This document shows, piece after piece, positions 31,587 to 36,919 of a stretch of DNA of 36,919 nt. Origin of the DNA: Alloprevotella tannerae (lineage in GTDB: Bacteria > Bacteroidota > Bacteroidia > Bacteroidales > Bacteroidaceae); NCBI GenBank assembly GCA_015259125.1, contig JABZGR010000021.1, forward strand, positions 1-36,919. Direction: 5' to 3'. The notes under the pieces are model-generated. The model was not told where the DNA came from. It saw only the letters and a program-made list of their open reading frames with translations, and searched no databases. Made by a program: the position numbers and the translations under genes. How positions within the stretch are numbered: position 1 is the stretch's first letter; each line of letters begins with the position of its first letter.

Positions 31587-33392
31587 TTATTCTTCTGAAA
31601 AGTCTTTCATTAGCTTTCTATATAGGCTATATAAGCGGGTCTTAGATGCAAAGCCGACAAAAAGACCTTCACCATCAAGCACGGGAAGCATTTCGGCCTC
31701 GGTTTCTTGAAAGCGATCCATAACCGAAGACATAGCATCGAGCGTTTCTAACGTAATACCGGGCTTCTGCATCAATTGTTCAGCCGTATATAGGCCATAC
31801 AACTCGCTTCTGAATATGACTTTGCGCAATGCCTTTAAATTGACGATACCCAAAAGTGTGCCAGCGTCATTAACCACCGCAAAGTCTTCTCCTTGCGCAT
31901 TGGAGACGATACGCACAATTTGGCCCAATTTCATCTGGGGACGCAACACCGGGACGCTTTTATCAATGACAGCATCCAAGGTCATTAGCGTTAGGATCGA
32001 TTTATCTTTATGGTGCGTGAGTAATTCGCCATTACGCGCCAAACGCATCGCATAAATACTATGGTGTTCAAACAAATTGATCGTCAGAAACGAAACAGCT
32101 GAAACAATCATCAGAGGTAGGAAGAGATCATAACCACCCGTCAACTCCGCAATAAGGAAGACACCGGTCAAAGGCGCATGAAAGACGCCGCTCATCAAGC
32201 CCGCCATACCCAAGAGTGCATAGTTGCGCTCCGGAACGTGGATGCCTAACAAAGAAAGACTATTCCAAACCTTTGAAAAGAAATATCCGCCCAAACACCC
32301 CATAAACAAACTCGGCGCAAAAGTACCACCGCAACCACCGCCGCCATTAGTCGCCGTCGTCGCAAAGACTTTAAAGAACAAGATTAAGCCAAGGTAGATC
32401 AGAAAATATTCAGAATGATTAAAGAAAAGCGAATTGTTCATCACGCTTTCGGCCTTTATTGTGCCGGCATCATTCAACAAAATCGCTATGATATTGTAGC
32501 CTTCGCCATAAAGCGGTGGGAAAAAGAAAATCAAAATCGCCAAGATTGTTCCTCCCAAAGCGACTCGTTTAAAAGTACCATTGATGCGCCCGAAAACTTG
32601 CTCAAACCAATTCATCGCTCGTGTGAAATAAAGCGAAAGAATACCGCAGAAAGCACCTAAACAGATAGAACTGGGCACACGCTCAACGACAAAGGGATCG
32701 TTTAAGTGAAAGCTAAATATCGCAGCGGGGCCGGTCAGGAAATAAGTAACGCAAGTAGCCGTCAGCGAAGCAATCAGCAGAGGAAGCAAAGAAGCCATCG
32801 TCAAGTCTATCATCAAGACTTCAAGCGTAAAGACGATTCCCGCAATGGGCGCCTTAAAGATACCGGCAATTGCAGCTGAAGCGCCACACCCGATAAGCAA
32901 CATTAATTCTTTGTGCTCCAAATGAAACACTTCGCCAAGGTTGGATCCGAAGGCCGAACCTGTTAATACGATCGGCGACTCCGCTCCCACTGATCCGCCA
33001 AAGCCGATCGTTAGGGAAGAAGCTAAGATACTTGACCACGTATTATGGCGGCGAATATGTCCTTGTCGGCGCGAGATAGCATAAAGGATGCGCGTAATAC
33101 CGTGTCCGATGTCATCACGAACAACATACTTAATAAAAAGCGCAGTCAACAATATACCAACGAGCGGATAAACCAAAAAAAGCCATTGCGCCCTTCCGAC
33201 ATCAAAGCGGAAAGTAAGCAAAAACTGTATCTCATGGATTAGCCATTTTAGAAGCTGTGCTGAAAGCGCAGCTCCCACGCCCACCAAAAAGCTAAGCAGT
33301 TGTATAAATTGCCGACGATTAAGATGGCTCTGCAAGAAGAGCAAGCCTCTCAGAATCGGATTGTACCCACGGTCTATTGCTGCTGTCGTCAC
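31587..33392 (-). CDS. ClC-type chloride channel/antiporter with a C-terminal CBS pair
   Basis: The 601-residue protein combines a ClC membrane domain (about 20-430) with two CBS domains (about 455-600). The ClC signature GSVGAESP at 133-140 places the gating glutamate at E138. The FKAPIAGIVFTLEVL helix, GGGGCGGTFAPSLFMGCLGGYFF and MAGLMSGVFHAPLTGVFLIAELTGGYDLFLPLMI also match. Such proteins move chloride, sometimes in exchange for protons, with CBS domains sensing adenine nucleotides. Transport mode is not determined by what I see. It lies 12 bp after the Sua5 gene and 2 bp before fmt. Confidence 0.93.
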   Translation of the reverse strand: MTTAAIDRGYNPILRGLLFLQSHLNRRQFIQLLSFLVGVGAALSAQLLKWLIHEIQFLLTFRFDVGRAQWLFLVYPLVGILLTALFIKYVVRDDIGHGITRILYAISRRQGHIRRHNTWSSILASSLTIGFGGSVGAESPIVLTGSAFGSNLGEVFHLEHKELMLLIGCGASAAIAGIFKAPIAGIVFTLEVLMIDLTMASLLPLLIASLTATCVTYFLTGPAAIFSFHLNDPFVVERVPSSICLGAFCGILSLYFTRAMNWFEQVFGRINGTFKRVALGGTILAILIFFFPPLYGEGYNIIAILLNDAGTIKAESVMNNSLFFNHSEYFLIYLGLILFFKVFATTATNGGGGCGGTFAPSLFMGCLGGYFFSKVWNSLSLLGIHVPERNYALLGMAGLMSGVFHAPLTGVFLIAELTGGYDLFLPLMIVSAVSFLTINLFEHHSIYAMRLARNGELLTHHKDKSILTLMTLDAVIDKSVPVLRPQMKLGQIVRIVSNAQGEDFAVVNDAGTLLGIVNLKALRKVIFRSELYGLYTAEQLMQKPGITLETLDAMSSVMDRFQETEAEMLPVLDGEGLFVGFASKTRLYSLYRKLMKDFSEE

Positions 33393-33404
33393 GTTGGCGT
33401 CTAT

Positions 33405-34040
33405 TTATTGGCGAATGATTTGTACCGTCCCATCGAAAGACAACTTAATTATAGCAGAGGCCGAAGCCGGTTTACGTTCATTCCTGCGAGACGTACAAAT
33501 ATAATCAACTGCCTCTTTTATTTCATCAGAGATTGCATCAAAACAAGCTGCCGAAGGCTCGCCGCTCACATTAGCCGAAGTCGAAACAATCGCGCGTCTG
33601 AAGCGAGCGCATAATTCGCGGCTAAAAGGTTCCTGCGTAATGCGGATACCAACGCTTCCATCTTCAGCCAGCAAATTTGGAGCAAGATTACGCACAGTAT
33701 CGTAAACAATTGTTGTCGGCCGAGTAGCATAATCTATAATATCCCACGCAGCATTAGGCACGTCGCGCACATAAAACTGCAATTTTGCTTCAGAATCGAC
33801 CAATGTAATCAAGGCTTTGGAGTCTATACGACGTTTTATATCGTAGACTCTCTGTACTGCCTCCGGATTAGTCGCATCACATCCTATCCCCCAAATCGTA
33901 TCCGTAGGATAAAGTATGACTCCGCCGCGATTTAATACATCTACAGCTTGCCTTATATCCTCTAGCCAGGCTTTAGAGATGGGTTCTTGCTTTTGTTGAT
34001 CCATCCGGCCGGACATCTTATCTGTCAATCCTTTTTTCAT
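33405..34040 (-). CDS. Threonylcarbamoyl-AMP synthase (Sua5/YwlC/TsaC family)
   Basis: This enzyme makes threonylcarbamoyl-AMP from threonine, bicarbonate and ATP, for the t6A37 modification of tRNAs reading ANN codons. The 211-residue single-domain protein carries the YrdC/Sua5 core: GGVILYPTDTIWGIGCDATNPEAVQRVYDIKRR (about 38-70), SKALITLVDS, TIVYDTVRNLAP, DGSVGIRITQEPF and AIVSTSANVSGEPSA. It lacks the extra C-terminal Sua5 domain, so it is nearer TsaC. The chosen start has an alternative a few residues later (MSGRMDQQKQEP, M9, or M13). A promoter is seen at 34078-34108. It heads the operon with clc and fmt. Confidence 0.92.
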   Translation of the reverse strand: MKKGLTDKMSGRMDQQKQEPISKAWLEDIRQAVDVLNRGGVILYPTDTIWGIGCDATNPEAVQRVYDIKRRIDSKALITLVDSEAKLQFYVRDVPNAAWDIIDYATRPTTIVYDTVRNLAPNLLAEDGSVGIRITQEPFSRELCARFRRAIVSTSANVSGEPSAACFDAISDEIKEAVDYICTSRRNERKPASASAIIKLSFDGTVQIIRQ

Positions 34041-34077
34041 GATTTGCCTATGCAGGCCTTACCTGCAAATCTTCTCG

Positions 34078-34108
34078 CGAAGGTACAGTAATTTTCCTTT
34101 TTTGCCAA
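34078..34108 (-). promoter_or_regulatory. Candidate promoter and leader hairpin of the Sua5 operon
   Basis: On the minus strand TTG (34108-34106), a 20-bp spacer and TACCTTCG (34085-34078) approximate the consensus, with C in place of T at the seventh base. Just downstream the leader can fold: TGCAGG-CCTTA-CCTGCA (34051-34067), with GATTTGC and GCAAATC flanking at 34041-34047 and 34064-34070. The hairpin lies right before the start codon. Confidence 0.5.
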
Positions 34109-34502
34109 GATTTACGTCTACTTAGTTAGAAAAACTTCGTCTGTTGCTGAGCTTTGCGCTAAAGAGATTAGGCTTATTCACCAGCAACACGACATCAAAA
34201 CAACTCAAAGTCTTGTCTCGCCAAACGTTGCTTCATTATTGCGCAGGCTATCCTGCTTTTTTTGTAAGCATGTGCACAATCTTCATTATATATATTGTAT
34301 GCCCTTCGTTTCTGTCAAGTTCTTGTAAGAATCATACTTGTTTTTGGTTAATCAATTAAGAATTTCTATCTTTGCAGCGATCTAACATTGCGAAACGACG
34401 CTTTATTTGAAGGTTAATGAAGCGCATTTTCACCCTTCTGGGGCCGAGTTTCAGTTTACTTCTAGCGTTTTGGCAGTGAGCGAGATACTTTTTTAATTAT
34501 AC
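34109..34502. other. Intergenic stretch upstream of the CNNM/CBS gene
   Basis: The stretch contains a consensus promoter at 34344-34374 and an unusually long untranslated leader of about 120 nt before 34503. I see no hairpin followed by T residues and no RNA gene. A 71-codon frame at 34144-34359 has no family-like features. Confidence 0.6.
34344..34374 (+). promoter_or_regulatory. Promoter of the CNNM/CBS gene
   Basis: TTG (34344-34346), a 20-bp spacer and TATCTTTG (34367-34374) match the Bacteroidota consensus. The start codon lies 129 bp beyond the -7 element. Confidence 0.7.
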
Positions 34503-35567
34503 ATGGGGCTACTCATATTCTACCTTTTATTGGCATTAGTCGTTTCTTTCCTTTGTTCTATTATGGAAGCGACATTGCTCTCTACGCCATTCTCTTTTAT
34601 TACGATGAAAGAGGAGGAAGGCTCAAAAGCAGCTAAACATCTTCGTAAATTTAAGCAGGACATTGACCGTCCTATTTCAGCTATTCTGACTCTGAATACC
34701 GTTGCCAATACCGCTGGTGCTGCGGGCGTCGGAAAGCAAGCGGCCCTCGTTTTAGGAGAAGAATGGTTTGGCTGGGTATCTGCGGGTTTAACCCTGCTTA
34801 TTTTAGTCTTTTCAGAGATTATCCCCAAGACTTTAGGCGCAAACCATTGGCGAATTCTGATTATACCGCTGACGCCGGTCTACAGAGCTTTGGTTTTCCT
34901 CACTTTTCCTTTTGTTTTAATGGCGGAGTTCATTACGCGCTTCATCTCACCCGGACAGAATGCTACTTCGGTCAGCCGCGAGGAAGTTTCAGCTATGGTT
35001 ACGGCCGGCACGGAAGAGGGTGTGTTCAAGCAGAAGGAGGATCGGATGATTCAGAATATGCTTAAACTTTCGAAAGTGACGGCGCGCGAGATTATGACCC
35101 CAAGCAGCGTCGTCGAGATCGCAGATGAATCAATGACGGTCACCGAGTTTAGGCAGCATGAGCGCTATCAAACTTTCTCAAGAATCCCTGTTTACAAAGA
35201 CGATAAGGACGATTACATTACAGGATACGTCTTACGCCAAACAATCTTGGAAAAACTTTCAGAAGATAAATTTTCAATGCGACTTTCGGAGCTGGTACGC
35301 CCCATTTTGTCTTTTCAAGAAACGGAAAGCGTCTCAACCATTTGGGAGCGATTATTGGAAAAGAAAGAGCACATTTCCGTAATCATCGACGAATATGGCT
35401 GTTTGCGCGGCATTGTAACGATGGAAGACGTCATCGAGACCATGCTGGGCACAGAAATTGTCGACGAGAAAGATACAGTTACCGATATGCAGGCCTATGC
35501 TCGCGAACAGTGGATTGAAAATCAGCATCGGCAGGTAGCCGATAAGCAACGCAAACATAGCAAATAA
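34503..35567 (+). CDS. CNNM (DUF21) and CBS domain protein, hemolysin-like, short form
   Basis: The 354-residue protein has a DUF21/CNNM membrane domain in about 1-165, with the family signature TLLSTPFSFITMKEEEGSKAAKHLRKF near the start and LVFSEIIPKTLGANHW after the third span. A CBS pair follows at about 185-320 (MTPSSVVEIADES, YQTFSRIPVYKDDKDDYITGYVLR, HISVIIDEYGCLRGIVTMEDVIETMLGTEI). It ends soon after the second CBS domain, so the C-terminal CorC_HlyC domain of the longer GldE/CorC proteins is absent. Relatives are tied to magnesium or other cation export. It stands alone with its own promoter and terminator. The hemolysin label of this family is historical. Confidence 0.9.
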   Translation: MGLLIFYLLLALVVSFLCSIMEATLLSTPFSFITMKEEEGSKAAKHLRKFKQDIDRPISAILTLNTVANTAGAAGVGKQAALVLGEEWFGWVSAGLTLLILVFSEIIPKTLGANHWRILIIPLTPVYRALVFLTFPFVLMAEFITRFISPGQNATSVSREEVSAMVTAGTEEGVFKQKEDRMIQNMLKLSKVTAREIMTPSSVVEIADESMTVTEFRQHERYQTFSRIPVYKDDKDDYITGYVLRQTILEKLSEDKFSMRLSELVRPILSFQETESVSTIWERLLEKKEHISVIIDEYGCLRGIVTMEDVIETMLGTEIVDEKDTVTDMQAYAREQWIENQHRQVADKQRKHSK

Positions 35568-35610
35568 GCTATTTTCGGCGCTTAGTTGCGACCCAAGTAC
35601 AAAACATACG

Positions 35611-35651
35611 AAATTCCCTTCACTGCCCTTGGCGTGGTGAAGGGAATTTTT
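35611..35651 (+). terminator. Terminator of the CNNM/CBS gene
   Basis: A perfect 13-bp stem, AAATTCCCTTCAC (35611-35623) with GTGAAGGGAATTT (35637-35649), with a 13-nt loop, runs into TTTTT. The minus strand also reads into A/T-rich sequence, so it may act on the convergent acyltransferase transcript too. Confidence 0.85.
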
Positions 35652-35736
35652 CGTTTACGCTTGATGAAGTATGAAGATGGTCGGCACATCAAAAGATCTG
35701 CATCCCAACAGGCTTATTATACGCTTAGCAACTCTT

Positions 35737-36720
35737 TCAATGCAAAATCTTTGATTGGCCAAAGAGGCAAACAGCTGTGTGCGTTTTCTCCATTACTCTT
35801 GCTATCACCAAACTACCTCCCACAGCGAGGGAAACGGCAATCAACAAGAAAAGCATCCCCGTCGGATCAAAAGCGAGGAAAGGCACAAGCGGCTTAACTA
35901 AGAGCGTGAAAACCGGAGAAAACAAGAGGATAACAAGCGTATTTCGCCCTATAAACAACAAGCGGCCGTTAGTTTTGAAATAAGGATAAAGGCCCAATAA
36001 TCCGCAAATCACGCAATAGACAATCAATACGCCTACAAAAGTTCCGCTATGCAACTGATCAGGCCAAAACAGCAATGCGGTAAAAGGGATAAAACCCCAA
36101 AATCCGAAGCGAAAAAAACTGATAAAATCTTTATGCAGTAAGCGTATGGCGATGCCACCTGCAAAATAACAAGCGTGCGTGAACGAGATTAAGTGTAAAC
36201 CAAAGGCAAGTGCACCATAAGCGAACAAGACAAACGTCCATTTCATCCAATTTGCCAACAATGGAAGTCGCATGATTGCAAAATACATCACGCTACAAAT
36301 CACAAGCGTATGCAAGTACCAATAAGGCCCTAAAGGTTTGAGCCACAAATGCTGCAAGAATGTCCCGACGGTCAGCGAATCGATGTGCTCGCGAATCGGC
36401 AAAAAAGCGGCTAAGATAATATAAGCGCCCTCCATAATCAGGTAAGGGAGGAGCAAACGCCCCATTCCGCGCAAAAACTTCCTCACCGTTTTTTGCGTAT
36501 TAGCCAAATAGCCTGAAATCAAGAGGAATCCCGGCATATGAAACGTGTAAACCACGGCTTTAGCATAGGGATATTTATTACCGATATAGACTAAGTGGAA
36601 AGCTACCATCAGCAGGATGAACACGGCCTTTAGAAAATCCAATTCATCCACGCGCTTAGCGCTTCCTCCAACTTGTTTTTGACGCAGCACAGCAGGCCGA
36701 CAAGGAGTTGTTATGCTCAT
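35737..36720 (-). CDS. Acyltransferase family 3 membrane protein
   Basis: Acyltransferase-3 proteins transfer acetyl or other acyl groups to surface polysaccharides, LPS or small molecules from the inner membrane. This protein has about ten hydrophobic spans. The N-terminal family block is RVDELDFLKAVFILLMVAFHLVYIG, with FHMPGFLLISGYLANT after it, where the histidine of the second block and the arginine/aspartate of the first are typical. I chose the start at 36720 (MSITTPCRPAVL, 327 residues). The frame extends to an ATG at 36774, but the 18 extra residues are not family-like. The substrate cannot be read, and no polysaccharide gene cluster surrounds it. Confidence 0.85.
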   Translation of the reverse strand: MSITTPCRPAVLRQKQVGGSAKRVDELDFLKAVFILLMVAFHLVYIGNKYPYAKAVVYTFHMPGFLLISGYLANTQKTVRKFLRGMGRLLLPYLIMEGAYIILAAFLPIREHIDSLTVGTFLQHLWLKPLGPYWYLHTLVICSVMYFAIMRLPLLANWMKWTFVLFAYGALAFGLHLISFTHACYFAGGIAIRLLHKDFISFFRFGFWGFIPFTALLFWPDQLHSGTFVGVLIVYCVICGLLGLYPYFKTNGRLLFIGRNTLVILLFSPVFTLLVKPLVPFLAFDPTGMLFLLIAVSLAVGGSLVIARVMEKTHTAVCLFGQSKILH

Positions 36721-36872
36721 TTGAAAAATAATATCCGACGATCTCGCGCCACAATCGCCCAAGCGGGCAAACAATCAGCACATAACAAGCGCTAAGCAGC
36801 CTTTGCAGATGCTAAGATTGTGCATCTAAGACTTTCTGTGTAAGCTTTGAGCGCACACGCACCTGTTTATTA

Positions 36873-36890
36873 TTATTGCTGTCCGATAAA
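36873..36890 (+). repeat. 18-bp sequence shared with the left edge; candidate insertion sequence end
   Basis: TTATTGCTGTCCGATAAA here matches the minus-strand copy at 36-53. The copies face inward with respect to the unseen sequence outside the window on each side. The following bases (AGTTTTTTGATCGATACGCC) differ from the left copy, as expected for two ends, or two relatives, of one element. Confidence 0.4.
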
Positions 36891-36919
36891 AGTTTTTTGA
36901 TCGATACGCCGTTCTTTTG

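Noticed and set aside
34503..35567. gldE gliding-motility assignment
   Set aside because: The protein is short and lacks the C-terminal CorC_HlyC domain, and no ssb or mutY neighbour is present, so the symbol is not justified.
36721..36774. Longer acyltransferase start at 36774
   Set aside because: The extra 18 residues do not resemble the family and the internal ATG at 36720 gives a normal N-terminus; it remains possible.

Overview
The window looks like a chromosomal contig from a member of the Bacteroidota, order Bacteroidales, most likely Porphyromonas or a close relative. The evidence is a porU-porV-ispF block of the type IX secretion system in the order I know from P. gingivalis, a bS16 protein with a long Ala/Glu tail, promoters of the Bacteroidota form TTG-N19-21-TAnnTTTG, genes spaced without clear Shine-Dalgarno sequences, a degraded fimbrillin-like gene, and minisatellite-like intergenic arrays resembling the repeat class described in Porphyromonas. 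No rRNA, prophage, CRISPR array or complete insertion sequence is present.

Layout. Positions 1-1017 hold a decayed minus-strand fimbrillin-like gene cut at its 3' end near the left edge. Positions 1018-7211 (minus) carry a FAH-fold protein, porU, porV and ispF. Positions 7792-13761 (minus) carry rnz, galE, nspC, an OPT transporter and rpsP. Positions 14383-19226 (plus) carry a TPM-domain protein, lemA, purM, prfA and pyrF, followed by tRNA-Arg(ACG) and a small lipoprotein. mltG (minus) and an HU-like protein (plus) flank a repeat-rich 1 kb gap. Positions 23388-28464 (minus) carry an AMP-forming acyl ligase, lptB and an S9 peptidase. Positions 29231-30571 (plus) form a small operon of a membrane protein, a winged-helix regulator and a DUF2141 protein, with twin palindromic operators. 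Positions 30616-34040 (minus) carry a Sua5-type tRNA modification enzyme, a CBS-domain ClC channel and fmt. A CNNM/CBS protein (plus) and an acyltransferase-3 protein (minus) close the window.

The genes are mostly housekeeping: envelope building (lptB, mltG, galE, acyltransferase), T9SS export and surface anchoring (porU, porV), translation (rpsP, prfA, fmt, Sua5, tRNA-Arg), nucleotide synthesis (purM, pyrF), isoprenoids (ispF) and polyamines (nspC).

The most unusual material is intergenic. Four separate gaps (7363-7450, 14022-14105, 22784-22893, 28841-28924) each contain a short tandem array of 21- or 22-nt units. Three of the arrays are four units built as a 17-18 nt brick plus a 4-nt linker; many bricks have complementary ends whose sequence changes while pairing is kept. 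The fourth has three 22-nt units between 16-bp inverted repeats. A fifth gap (about 21720-22100) holds another class of palindromic repeat. Also notable are a FAH-fold protein that has lost all three expected metal ligands, and an 18-bp inverted sequence shared by both window ends that could be an insertion sequence terminus.
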